A DNA stretch of 21,031 nucleotides from CAYTAP01 sp964435775 (GTDB taxonomy: Bacteria > Planctomycetota > Phycisphaerae > Tepidisphaerales > Tepidisphaeraceae). This document shows, in pieces, positions 1 through 6,970 of the stretch (within the stretch, counting starts at the first letter, position 1; every line of letters starts with the position of its first letter). The notes beneath the pieces are model-generated. The model had not been told where the DNA came from and ran no database searches. It saw only the letters and a list, made by a program, of their open reading frames with translations. Made by a program: the position numbers and the translations under genes. The stretch lies in contig CAYTAP010000074.1 in NCBI GenBank assembly GCA_964435775.1, forward strand, positions 1 to 21,031. Reading direction: 5' to 3'.

Positions 1-18
1 AGTACCACAGACCCTACA
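1..18. repeat. Partial GTAG-type REP element at left edge
   Basis: The first bases read AGTACCACAGACCCTAC. This nearly matches the right end of the long REP pair at 19580-19651 (AGTACCACGGACCCTAC), with one mismatch. On the minus strand it reads GTAG-GGTC and onward, the head of this family. The rest of the element lies outside the window. Confidence 0.7.
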
Positions 19-30
19 AACGACCTTCTG

Positions 31-51
31 CCCACTTCCCACTTCCCACTT
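31..51. repeat. Short tandem repeat, three copies of a 7-mer
   Basis: Three perfect copies of CCCACTT lie end to end and are followed by a T run (TTTTTT overlapping the last copy). It lies between the partial REP at the window edge and a candidate promoter. No function is visible. Confidence 0.8.
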
Positions 52-66
52 TTTTCGCAATTCTTA

Positions 67-96
67 TTGACGAAGCTCATCGAAAGTTTCTAGAGT
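67..96 (+). promoter_or_regulatory. Candidate sigma70-type promoter for the DUF2156 gene
   Basis: TTGACG at 67-72 is separated by 18 bp from TAGAGT at 91-96, matching the consensus at 5/6 and 4/6 positions. It would give a leader of about 270 nt for the gene at 367. That leader contains a perfect 11-bp inverted repeat at 107-117 and 166-176. The rest of 1-366 shows no convincing gene. The call rests on pattern only. Confidence 0.3.
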
Positions 97-366
97 GACG
101 ATATTGAGTCTGGTCACTGGAGTTGGGGGAGGCGGTTGGGCCGTAAATGGATGCGGCGACGGATGGTGACCAGACTGCGGTGTGTCCGATCCGGCCATGG
201 CGACGAAATGGTGTTCGTCGCGGCAGGTCAGGCGAAGAGTCGCCCGAGTCGTTGATTCAAACGACTTTCGGATCGAGGCTTGTGGATGTCGGCGCTTCCG
301 AGGAGACGCCGGGCATGACGGACCACGCCACGACACACGCGCTATTCGGAGGAAACCGTCACTTAT

Positions 367-1971
367 ATGGTCATAGACCCCATTCTGGGCTACGGCCTGC
401 GACCGGTGACGCTCGCAGACCAGACCACGCTTGCATCGTACTTCCAATCCCTGGCCGAGCCGCTATCGGATTACACGTTCTCTCAACTTTACACCTGGCG
501 CAACAGCCTCCGGACCTTCTGGACCGAGATCGCGGGGAATCTCTGCGTCTTCGTCAACGGCACCGGCGACCTCACGCTGCTCCTTCCCCCGATCGGCGAG
601 GGCAATGCCGGCCTGGCGCTTCGACGCGCGCATGAAATCATGGATGATTACAACGCCTCACACGGCGTGCGCGACCACACCCGCGTCGAATACGTCAGCG
701 ATGAGCTTCTGGCCCGCTTCGACACGGCCGGCATGAACATCCAGCCGATGGGGCACGACTATCTGTACGAAACCCAGCGGATGATCGACCTGCTCGGCGG
801 CGACCTCGCCAGCAAGCGTCAGGCGAAAAACCGTTTCATGCGCCAGCATGAATACCGCGTCGAGGCGTATGACCCCGCCCTTCACTTCGAGGCCTGCCGC
901 GCGCTCCTCAATGAGTGGAAGGATCACCAGGATCATCAGCACAACACCGATCCCACCCTCAACGGGATCAAGCGGCAAAAGGAATCCCTCGCCTGCGAGT
1001 TGTGCCTCGAATGCGCCGGGGCGCTCAACATGAAGGGGATGGTCGTCACCGTCCGCAAGCCCAACGGCAATGACGCCGCGAGCGACTGGGGCATCCGCGC
1101 CTTCACCTTCGGCGAATATCTCGGAACGAACCAAAGCAGCATCACGATCGAAAAGACGGACCTGGACTGCAAAGGCCTCGCCCAGTTCATCTTCAGCGAG
1201 TTTTGCCGCACCGCCTGGGCCGACCGACCCCTCGTCAACGTCGGCGATGACTGGGGGCTGGCGACCCTCGCATGGACCAAGCAGAGCTATCGGCCGGTAA
1301 AGCTTCTGCACAAGCATGTCATGCACCTGGCGGTTCCCGTCGTCGTGTCGTTCGCGGCCGATGCGCCCGAAGTGATCGCGACCAATGTCATTGAACCCGC
1401 CGCGTCCGATCACCCAGGCTCCCCGGCCGCGCCTCTGGTCGCCAGCGCGGATGTGTCGCAGGGCGTCGCCACGATCATCCGCGCTGCGACGACGCTCGAC
1501 GTGCCGGCCGCCGTGGAATTGGAGCAAACCTGCTTCAGCGCCTACAAGCTCTCGCGGCGGCAGTTGCGCTATCTCCAAAAAGCGCCGACGGCGGTTTTCG
1601 TCGTCGCCGAACGGGAGGGTGAAATCGTCGGGGAAGGAATTGCGCTGGCCCGTCGTCATCATCGGCGCGGCCGGGTGTCACCCCCCACCGGACGGATCTA
1701 CAGCCTCGCCGTCAAACAATCGTGTCGAGGTCGAAAAATCGGCGCGCGACTTCTGGCCGCGATGATCGAAGGCCTCGCCGCACGGGGTGTCCGGCGCATC
1801 TATCTGGAAGTGGAAGCGAGCAACGCCGGCGCGATCGCCCTCTACGCCGCCCACGGCTTCCGAAGCATCGGCCAACTCCCCGATTACTACGGCCCCGCCC
1901 ACCACGGCCTGCACATGATGTACGATGCCTCCGCCCCGGCGGAACTTTTCCCGCTCACCCACGCACGATGA
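367..1971 (+). CDS. DUF2156 (phosphatidylglycerol lysyltransferase-like) domain fused to GNAT acetyltransferase
   Basis: The 534-residue protein has two acyltransferase-fold halves. Residues about 1-325 resemble the DUF2156/LPG-synthase C-terminal domain, starting with LADQTTLASYFQSL and an early FSQLYTW motif. Residues about 366-525 are a GNAT N-acetyltransferase of the RimI kind, with the acetyl-CoA segment CRGRKIGARLL and the motif-B stretch NAGAIALYAAHGF. A Pro/Ala-rich linker of about 40 residues joins them. Family knowledge suggests transfer of aminoacyl or acyl groups to a lipid or protein; the true substrate is unknown. No membrane segments are seen, so it is probably cytosolic. The ATG at 367 is the first usable start, but the only good Shine-Dalgarno sequence (GGAGG, 348-352) is 14 bases away, longer than usual. 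A palindrome with a T run near 2263-2308 may end the transcript. Confidence 0.8.
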   Translation: MVIDPILGYGLRPVTLADQTTLASYFQSLAEPLSDYTFSQLYTWRNSLRTFWTEIAGNLCVFVNGTGDLTLLLPPIGEGNAGLALRRAHEIMDDYNASHGVRDHTRVEYVSDELLARFDTAGMNIQPMGHDYLYETQRMIDLLGGDLASKRQAKNRFMRQHEYRVEAYDPALHFEACRALLNEWKDHQDHQHNTDPTLNGIKRQKESLACELCLECAGALNMKGMVVTVRKPNGNDAASDWGIRAFTFGEYLGTNQSSITIEKTDLDCKGLAQFIFSEFCRTAWADRPLVNVGDDWGLATLAWTKQSYRPVKLLHKHVMHLAVPVVVSFAADAPEVIATNVIEPAASDHPGSPAAPLVASADVSQGVATIIRAATTLDVPAAVELEQTCFSAYKLSRRQLRYLQKAPTAVFVVAEREGEIVGEGIALARRHHRRGRVSPPTGRIYSLAVKQSCRGRKIGARLLAAMIEGLAARGVRRIYLEVEASNAGAIALYAAHGFRSIGQLPDYYGPAHHGLHMMYDASAPAELFPLTHAR

Positions 1972-2018
1972 TGCAAATCAGGTTTGATACCCGCGCAAGA
2001 CACCATCAGAAGGGAAGG

Positions 2019-2060
2019 CCCCCTCCCCAGCCCTCCCCCGCGTGTACGCGGGGGAGGGGG
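2019..2060. repeat. GC-rich palindrome, family B
   Basis: The run CCCCCTCCCCAGCCCTCC leads into an inverted partner ending in GGGGGAGGGGG, centred on GTAC (CCCGCGTGTACGCGGG). Related sequences occur at 2263-2304, 11170-11192 and 19017-19061. It lies just after the DUF2156 gene. Confidence 0.85.
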
Positions 2061-2131
2061 CATTGGACTATCCGTCGTCATCGGCCATGACCACTTCGCG
2101 AGTACGCGGGGGTGGGATTGAGGTGGGCGCG

Positions 2132-2169
2132 GGTGCCACAGGTCGCGGTACTGCGAGACCTGTGGTGCC
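2132..2169. repeat. Perfect 13-bp inverted repeat, family D copy 1
   Basis: The arms GGTGCCACAGGTC and GACCTGTGGTGCC flank a 12-nt loop, GCGGTACTGCGA. A second copy in the opposite orientation follows at 2183-2216 with a related loop. Confidence 0.9.
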
Positions 2170-2182
2170 ATGGCGACCATCG

Positions 2183-2216
2183 CACATGTCTGCGAGTACG
2201 CCGACATGTGGCACCC
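2183..2216. repeat. Inverted repeat, family D copy 2 (opposite orientation)
   Basis: The arms CACATGTC and GACATGTG flank the 12-nt loop TGCGAGTACGCC, then GGCACC follows. Read on the minus strand it is GGTGCCACATGTC with loop GGCGTACTCGCA. This matches copy 1 except for a few changes, so the two copies face each other. Confidence 0.8.
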
Positions 2217-2262
2217 AATTCTGGTTCAACGTTTGAAGACAAACGCGGCGCGACGTGCTCTT

Positions 2263-2308
2263 ACCCCCTCCCCCGGTACTCCGGGGGACGGTTGGGGAGG
2301 GGGTTTTT
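2263..2308 (+). terminator. Family B palindrome followed by a T run, terminator-like
   Basis: The arms ACCCCCTCCCC and GGGGAGGGGGT enclose a CCGGTACTCCGGGGG core and are followed directly by TTTTT. On the plus strand this has the form of an intrinsic terminator. It could end the transcript of the DUF2156 gene, although that gene stops about 290 bases earlier. It lies next to the 3' end of the minus-strand PEP-CTERM gene. Together with 2019-2216 it fills the gap 1972-2327, which holds no gene. Confidence 0.5.
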
Positions 2309-2327
2309 GCGGAGATATTCAAGGTCT

Positions 2328-3125
2328 TCACACCGCGCCGCGACGACGCTTGAGCAGCGCGCCGGCGCTTCCCAGAATCAGCAACGTAACGGTCGCCGGC
2401 TCGGGAACCACCGCCCCCGACACCACCGTGAAATTGTCCAGATAGGCTTGTCCGGATGAGGTGGTAAACCCATTGCCCCGCCCGCCGAAGGAAACAAGCA
2501 GATCGCTCGCGCCCCAGATGCCCTGCACGGTGTCCGCCAGTGTGTAGCTGATGCCTCCGCCAACGATGCTCAGCGTCAGATCATCGCCCGCGCTGTTGTA
2601 GGCGATGTCGAACGTTCCGGTCGTGGGAAGGAAAGGCACGGCGGCGTCCTGACTCTGCGCATCGTCCGTCCGATGAGCCACCCCGGCACCAGGTGTTCCA
2701 CCCAATCCAAAGTTCGTATACCCATACGCAACCGCCGCCGAATCCGTCCCATCTTCGTCACGTCCGACGCCAAAGTCGAGCAGCAACGCAGTCCCGGAAG
2801 CTCCCGCCAAGTCATAGCCCGTAAAGCTGTAATCAATGGTGATATGAAAATCACTGGCCGTGGACAGCCGAAATCCCGTCGGGCCATTGCTCAGATACAG
2901 CGCGTCGGTATTCGCATCCGTCGGCCCGTTTGAGATCATCTCCAGGCGCTGATTCTGCTCTTGCAAATCAAGCAGGCTGGAATTGTCCGTGATCAGCTTC
3001 CACTGCGAACCCTTGGCGTTGTCGTTGAAATTGTCATCCTGAATCGCCGCCGCGCCTGGCTTGGCCGCGATGCAGATAACCAGACCGCCCACCATCAAAC
3101 CGAATCCGACAAAGTGCTTACGCAT
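2328..3125 (-). CDS. PEP-CTERM sorting-domain protein (secreted, lectin-like fold possible)
   Basis: A 265-residue exported protein. A signal peptide (MRKHFVGFGLMVGGLVICIA, with cleavage probably near AAKPGAAA) precedes a beta-rich body with phrases such as FRLSTASDFHITIDYSFTGY, resembling concanavalin-like domains. The C-terminus carries VVPEPATVTLLILGSAGALL followed by KRRRGAV, the PEP-CTERM signal read by exosortase in Gram-negative-type envelopes. The ATG at 3125 is preferred because GGAAGGA lies 5 bases upstream; a GTG seven codons earlier would cover that site. Its biological role is unknown. It is divergent from bpt, with a perfect palindrome in the intergenic gap. An exosortase gene is not in the window. 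Confidence 0.85.
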   Translation of the reverse strand: MRKHFVGFGLMVGGLVICIAAKPGAAAIQDDNFNDNAKGSQWKLITDNSSLLDLQEQNQRLEMISNGPTDANTDALYLSNGPTGFRLSTASDFHITIDYSFTGYDLAGASGTALLLDFGVGRDEDGTDSAAVAYGYTNFGLGGTPGAGVAHRTDDAQSQDAAVPFLPTTGTFDIAYNSAGDDLTLSIVGGGISYTLADTVQGIWGASDLLVSFGGRGNGFTTSSGQAYLDNFTVVSGAVVPEPATVTLLILGSAGALLKRRRGAV

Positions 3126-3227
3126 TCTCTTCCTTCCGCTTTTCACCCCAAGCCCTCGCCAATAATGTGCCGAATTGGCGCACTAAACGCAATGAAATTC
3201 TGTGCCGCGCCGCAGGTTCAACAAGCT

Positions 3228-3281
3228 CTGGAGGGCGTCGCTCCCGCAGCGCCGCGGCGTCGCGGGAGCGACGCCCTCCAG
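3228..3281. repeat. Perfect 20-bp inverted repeat, family C
   Basis: The arm CTGGAGGGCGTCGCTCCCGC is repeated exactly in inverted form after a 14-nt spacer. A related, less perfect copy lies at 12581-12630. The stretch after it repeats CCAAATACCCATA twice (around 3290 and 3326) around another CGACGCCCTC fragment. It sits between the divergent PEP-CTERM and bpt genes. Confidence 0.92.
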
Positions 3282-3408
3282 GGCGGAATCCAAATACCCA
3301 TAAGCGACGCCCTCAAGGGATGAACCCAAATACCCATACGGCGCTTGCTGCTCCTATCGGCCGATGTTCGAGCAACGCTCCAACCTTCATCATGCTAGAA
3401 TTGGATGG

Positions 3409-4167
3409 ATGAAGGCGCCGGCGCGACCCATTTCCTGTCCCTATCCCGCCTGGAGCCCCCCGGTTCCCACGCATCTGATGACCGCGCCGCTGCAACCATG
3501 CCCCTACCTGCCCGGGCGATCATCGCGTCTTCGCGCGTTCTGGGCGGACCGGATGACGCCGGCGCTCTATGAAGCCTACATGAACGCTGGTTTTCGGCGC
3601 AGCGGGAAGATGATCTATCAACCCGCCTGCCCCGGCTGCCGGGCATGTCTGCCGCTGCGGGTGATCGTCTCCCACTTTCGGCCAGGCAAAACCCAGCGGC
3701 GAACACTCCGCCACAACCATGACCTGCGCCTTGCCATCGACGACCCTTCGCCAAGCGATGAAAAGTTCGAGTTGTTCGCGCGGTACGAATCGCAGTGGCA
3801 CCAGAGCCGCGAGCCCACCAGTTGGGAAAACTTTGTTGCGTTTTTATACGACTCGCCGGTGCAAACCTGCGAGATGACCTACCGCGACGCCAACGGCAAG
3901 CTGATGGGCGTGGGCATCTGCGACATCGGCCCGACAACGCTCAGCAGTGTCTATTTTTACTTCGCCCCGGAGGAATCGTCGCGTAGCCTCGGCACCTACA
4001 GCGCTTTGCGTGAAATCGAATGTGCGCGCCAACGCGACCTGGCGCATTATTACCTGGGATATTGGGTCAACGGCTGCGGCGCGATGGAGTACAAGGCGAA
4101 CTATCACCCGCATGAAATTTTCCATCCCGATGGCCAGTGGCGCGGCGATGAAGCAGGGCAGCCGTGA
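3409..4167 (+). CDS. bpt: Aspartate/glutamate leucyltransferase (bacterial N-end rule)
   Basis: Bpt transfers Leu from Leu-tRNA to N-terminal Asp or Glu of proteins and so marks them for ClpS/ClpAP degradation in the cytosol. The 252-residue protein has the family hallmarks in order: CPYLPGR, then FRRSGKMIYQPACPGCRACL with the conserved cysteines, then a SLGTYSALREIE segment and YYLGYWVNGCGAMEYKANY near the end. This resembles the ATE/Bpt N- and C-terminal domains. Length is normal (about 240-260). The ATG at 3409 gives an N-terminus about 10-15 residues longer than some relatives; an internal ATG at 3478 is possible but also lacks a good ribosome site. No clp genes are nearby, and the gene seems to stand alone. 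Confidence 0.93.
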   Translation: MKAPARPISCPYPAWSPPVPTHLMTAPLQPCPYLPGRSSRLRAFWADRMTPALYEAYMNAGFRRSGKMIYQPACPGCRACLPLRVIVSHFRPGKTQRRTLRHNHDLRLAIDDPSPSDEKFELFARYESQWHQSREPTSWENFVAFLYDSPVQTCEMTYRDANGKLMGVGICDIGPTTLSSVYFYFAPEESSRSLGTYSALREIECARQRDLAHYYLGYWVNGCGAMEYKANYHPHEIFHPDGQWRGDEAGQP

Positions 4168-4299
4168 AACTGGCCGTCATGATCGTTTCATTTGCTCCAG
4201 AATAACCAGCGTGCAATGGCATCGAATGGATTTTCACCGCTGTCAAAACGGACGGATCAAGCCATACTGCGGCGGAGACATGAGTGTGGGCAGACCAAT

Positions 4300-4367
4300 G
4301 GATTTTCGATTTTTGATTTGTGATTTTCAATTTCAATCAAAAATCACCAATCTAAAATCGAAAATCC
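4300..4367. repeat. AT-rich nested inverted repeat
   Basis: The outer arms GGATTTTCGATTTTTGATT and AATCTAAAATCGAAAATCC pair with few mismatches. Inside them, GTGATTTT and AAAATCAC form a second stem. The A+T content is far above the surroundings. It lies between bpt and the response regulator. The rest of 4168-4428 shows nothing clear. Confidence 0.8.
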
Positions 4368-4428
4368 GTTCACGAGCCGGAAGCGCCAGCGACGGACCAT
4401 TGAAGGCGAGGAAGAAAAGGGTGCTGCG

Positions 4429-4779
4429 TTGCGTGTGTTGGTTGTAGAAGATCATGGCCCGACCCGACAGGCGCTCAGCCGCCTGATTCGTCTGACCGGC
4501 GCCGAAGTCGTCAGCGCCCGCAATGGCGAGGAGGGCCTGGGGTATCTTCTCACCGAACGCTTCGACGTGCTCCTGACCGACCTTCACATGCCGGTGATGG
4601 ACGGCTTCGAACTGCTCGGCCAGACGATCACCCTCCCCCCCACCCAGCGCCCGGGGCGAATCATCGCCATCAGCGGCGAGTACGACGCCGGCATGCTCCA
4701 CGCCCAGTGCGTCACCTTCCTCCCCAAACCGCTCGACCTCAACCGTCTCCTGGACATGCTGGCGGGCAAGCCCAATTGA
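4429..4779 (+). CDS. Single-domain response regulator (CheY-like receiver)
   Basis: A 116-residue stand-alone receiver domain. The acidic pair is E7-D8 (LVVEDHG), the phospho-acceptor is D51 (VLLTDLHMPVMDG), the conserved Ser is S82 (IAISGE) and the Lys is K100 (FLPKPL), so it should be phosphorylated by a histidine kinase. There is no output domain, so it probably signals by protein contact, as CheY or Spo0F do. The start is TTG at 4429, chosen because the motif RVLVVEDHG begins there and AAAGG lies 8 bases upstream. No histidine kinase is nearby. The tRNase Z-like gene follows after 15 bases, so they may be co-transcribed. Confidence 0.88.
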   Translation: MRVLVVEDHGPTRQALSRLIRLTGAEVVSARNGEEGLGYLLTERFDVLLTDLHMPVMDGFELLGQTITLPPTQRPGRIIAISGEYDAGMLHAQCVTFLPKPLDLNRLLDMLAGKPN

Positions 4780-4794
4780 AGGCAATCCCACGGA

Positions 4795-5799
4795 ATGAGC
4801 ATCATCGCCCCGCCATGCGGCAAATCCCCGCATTGTCTCGACACCCTCGGCGCATCCGACTATTCTTCCCCCATCGTGGAGAAGTCATTCCTCGTTCAAA
4901 AATTCGCCAGGATTTCGTTCGGCCAATACTCCGTCATCGGGTACTCCGTGGCCGGAGAGGAGACGGTCGTGCAGGTGCCGGAGCTTGATGTCTGTTTTGA
5001 CATCGGCCGGGCGCCCTATTTCGCGCTGACGATCAACATCCTCTGCATTTCGCACGCGCACATGGATCACCTTGCCGGTCTGCCCTATTACCTGTCGCAG
5101 CGCTATTTTCAGGGAATGAAACCAGGGATCGTGCTGATCCCACAGGAACTGGAGCGACCAATCGAGCAATTGCTCCGCTGCTGGCGCGATGTGGAGCGGC
5201 AAGGCACGCCGTACAAGCTCGTCCCCATGGCGCCCGGAGACACCTACGAAGTCCGCCGCGATTTCATCATCCGCGCCCACGCGACCCACCACGGCGGCCC
5301 GAGCCTGGCGTATGCCCTGGTCAGCGTGCGGGAGAAGCTCAAACCCGAATACCTGCCGCTATCCGGCCCGCAGATCGCCGAACTCCGCCGACAGGGGACG
5401 GAGATCCAATACCGCGTGGAAGTGCCGCTCGTCACCTACCTCGGCGACACCTCCCTCGGCCCGATTTTTGAAAATCCAGATGTGGTCAATGCCGAAATCC
5501 TGATCACCGAGACCACGTTTTACGAACCCTCGCACAAACAGAAAGCCAAGGTGGGACGGCACTTGCATCTCGATCAATTCGCGCAAGTCCTCCCAACTTT
5601 GAAGAACAAACAGATCGTCCTCATCCACGTCAGCCGGCGCACAGGGGTGCGCAAAGCCAGGCACCACCTCCGCAAGCGACTACCCCGCGAGGAATTGCAG
5701 CGCATCCAATTCCTGATGGATTTCGACGGCGCCCTGGACGGCGGCGACATCGACCAAGGCGCCCCGTCACCGGATGACGTCAGCGAGACGCGCGAATGA
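4795..5799 (+). CDS. Metallo-beta-lactamase-fold hydrolase, tRNase Z-like (plant TRZ1-type)
   Basis: The 334-residue protein carries the metal motif SHAHMDHLAG (HxHxDH at 87-92), ATHHGG further on, a GDTS motif (VTYLGDTS) and a late IHVSRRT. The order and wording, for example CFDIGRAPYFA, LPYYLSQRYFQGMKPG and LIHVSRRT, resemble the short plant-type tRNase Z (Arabidopsis TRZ1) more than E. coli RNase BN/Z, judged from memory. Such enzymes cut the 3' trailer of pre-tRNA. The N-terminal 45 residues precede the conserved core and may be partly untranslated; an in-frame GTG exists near 4873. It follows the response regulator by 15 bases. Specific tRNA processing activity is inferred, not shown. 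Confidence 0.75.
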   Translation: MSIIAPPCGKSPHCLDTLGASDYSSPIVEKSFLVQKFARISFGQYSVIGYSVAGEETVVQVPELDVCFDIGRAPYFALTINILCISHAHMDHLAGLPYYLSQRYFQGMKPGIVLIPQELERPIEQLLRCWRDVERQGTPYKLVPMAPGDTYEVRRDFIIRAHATHHGGPSLAYALVSVREKLKPEYLPLSGPQIAELRRQGTEIQYRVEVPLVTYLGDTSLGPIFENPDVVNAEILITETTFYEPSHKQKAKVGRHLHLDQFAQVLPTLKNKQIVLIHVSRRTGVRKARHHLRKRLPREELQRIQFLMDFDGALDGGDIDQGAPSPDDVSETRE

Positions 5800-5829
5800 A
5801 AAAACACTGAAATTGCATTCGTCGACAAA

Positions 5830-5858
5830 TTTTCATGGACATTAATTCACTTATAAGT
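5830..5858 (+). promoter_or_regulatory. Candidate promoter and operator of the toxin-antitoxin operon
   Basis: TTTTCA (5830-5835) and TATAAG (5852-5857) are spaced by 16 bp. The -10 box is embedded in the perfect 10-bp palindrome ACTTATAAGT (5849-5858), a natural place for an autorepressing HTH antitoxin to bind. The stretch is AT-rich against a GC-rich background. It ends 10 bases before the ATG at 5869. Confidence 0.5.
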
Positions 5859-5868
5859 TAAGGTGTCT

Positions 5869-6294
5869 ATGTGCGAAGTCGAAGAACTATTTGCAGGCGC
5901 ATCGCACCGCACGCGGATCTGGATGTCCAAAGCGTGCCGGAAAGCGGTCAATGACTATTGCAGGAAACGGGAAAAGCACCGCGGCATGCTCCTTCACAAA
6001 TTGAAGAGACAGGCGGAAGCGGGTTTCGGGTTGTTCGAAGGGCCGCAATCGCCGATCCGCCACGAGTGGGACGGCGTTTACCGCGTCGGCTATCCGATTG
6101 ACTTGTTTCGGATCCTGGGATTTTACGAAGATGGCTCCAGACGCAATTTCATCGCGATTGACGCCTACACCAAGCATGGCCAAAAACTATCCGCCACCGA
6201 CCGCCACCGGATCGATGCGGTGGCCAAGATAAAGCGAGACGGCCAGTGGCGAAAGAGAGGGCATGATGGCGACTACCCGAGAATTGCTCGATAA
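5869..6294 (+). CDS. RelE/HigB-like toxin (Gp49-type)
   Basis: A 141-residue basic protein of the RelE/HigB fold. After a charged N-terminal helix region (KACRKAVNDYCRKREKHRGM) come the beta strands HEWDGVYRVGYPIDLFRILGFY and RRNFIAIDAYTKHGQKLS, and then a helix ending in KIKRDGQW. This layout is typical of HigB/Gp49 toxins that cut mRNA on the ribosome. The ATG at 5869 has AAGG 5 bases upstream; a GTG at 5863 is less likely. The gene overlaps the downstream antitoxin by 29 bases. Toxin-first order is the usual higBA order. Activity is inferred from family resemblance. Confidence 0.8.
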   Translation: MCEVEELFAGASHRTRIWMSKACRKAVNDYCRKREKHRGMLLHKLKRQAEAGFGLFEGPQSPIRHEWDGVYRVGYPIDLFRILGFYEDGSRRNFIAIDAYTKHGQKLSATDRHRIDAVAKIKRDGQWRKRGHDGDYPRIAR

Positions 6295-6646
6295 TCTGTC
6301 TCATTTTGAGCGGCAACCCCAGAGCGCCGGGTTTGATCTGCGCTTTGACCTGTCCAAAATTGTCCTTCGCGAGATTGCCCGCAAGGGATGGACGCAAAAA
6401 CAGCTCGCCGAGGCGGCGGGGATGAAGGAATCCTTCATCACGCGCATCGTCCATGGCGCGACCAACTGTACTTTTGAAGTGGCCGGGCGCATCCTGTTCG
6501 CGCTTCATATCAAGGCAAAATTGATTGAAGACGAGGCAGTGGAACAAGCTTCGACGGTGCCCGCGCGCCACCATCTCACTTTCCTTCAGGAATCAACCAA
6601 TGGCGACGAGGAAATCATCAAAGGCGACACGAGGGAACAAGCCTGA
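6266..6646 (+). CDS. HigA-like antitoxin, XRE-family HTH
   Basis: A 126-residue protein with a helix-turn-helix at about 36-85 (GWTQKQLAEAAGMKESFITR, then TFEVAGRILFALHIKAKL). It should bind the toxin and repress the operon through the palindrome at 5849-5858. The second of two adjacent ATGs (6266) is chosen because GAGAGG lies 5 bases upstream; the first, at 6263, is only 2 bases from it. It overlaps the toxin gene by 29 bases and the next gene by 47 bases, showing tight coupling. The acidic tail (NGDEEIIKGDTREQA) may be disordered. Confidence 0.85.
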   Translation: MATTRELLDNLSHFERQPQSAGFDLRFDLSKIVLREIARKGWTQKQLAEAAGMKESFITRIVHGATNCTFEVAGRILFALHIKAKLIEDEAVEQASTVPARHHLTFLQESTNGDEEIIKGDTREQA

Positions 6647-6968
6647 GGCGTCATCAGGGACCGAAGGCGTCACCAGGGTCAATGTGTCAACGGCGGGTGC
6701 GCCAAAGCAGGGCAACCCCATGCTGCCAACGCTCTGGGCCGACTTTGTTCAAGCTTATTATCGCAAGGACGAGGGACTGGGCACGCTGCGGTTCTACACC
6801 CTTCTGCCCGAGGGCGCGATCGAGGTGTCCCGCATTCAAATGTCCGGCAAACAGATGCAAAGGACGGTGGCGATGCTCTCGCGGCTGCTCGAGCGATCGG
6901 GAATCGAGGTCGCCCCCGATCATCCCAGCGAGGATCAGGAAGGCGCCCGCCGGCCGAATGAAAAGTGA
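6600..6968 (+). CDS. Uncharacterised third gene of the toxin-antitoxin operon
   Basis: A 122-residue protein. The first 40 residues are Ser/Thr/Lys-rich and probably disordered. The core (residues about 42-98) contains LRFYTLLPEGAIEVSRIQMS followed by GKQMQRTVAMLSRLLER, that is, two strands and a helix. The pattern of a strand, then SRI-x-M, then a helix recalls DUF3467 proteins, but the likeness is weak and unchecked. It begins inside the antitoxin gene (47-base overlap) with CAGGAA upstream, so it is probably translated with it. It ends 2 bases before the 3' end of the convergent tRNA-Thr gene. The role is unknown; a modulator of the toxin-antitoxin pair is a guess from position. Confidence 0.65.
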   Translation: MATRKSSKATRGNKPEASSGTEGVTRVNVSTAGAPKQGNPMLPTLWADFVQAYYRKDEGLGTLRFYTLLPEGAIEVSRIQMSGKQMQRTVAMLSRLLERSGIEVAPDHPSEDQEGARRPNEK

Positions 6969-6970
6969 AA

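Noticed and set aside
64..447. Minus-strand open frame of 127 codons upstream of the DUF2156 gene
   Set aside because: It overlaps the start of a clear gene, has biased composition and shows no recognisable motif.
658..1662. Minus-strand frame of 334 codons opposite the DUF2156-GNAT gene
   Set aside because: The plus-strand gene has clear domains; the minus frame has none.
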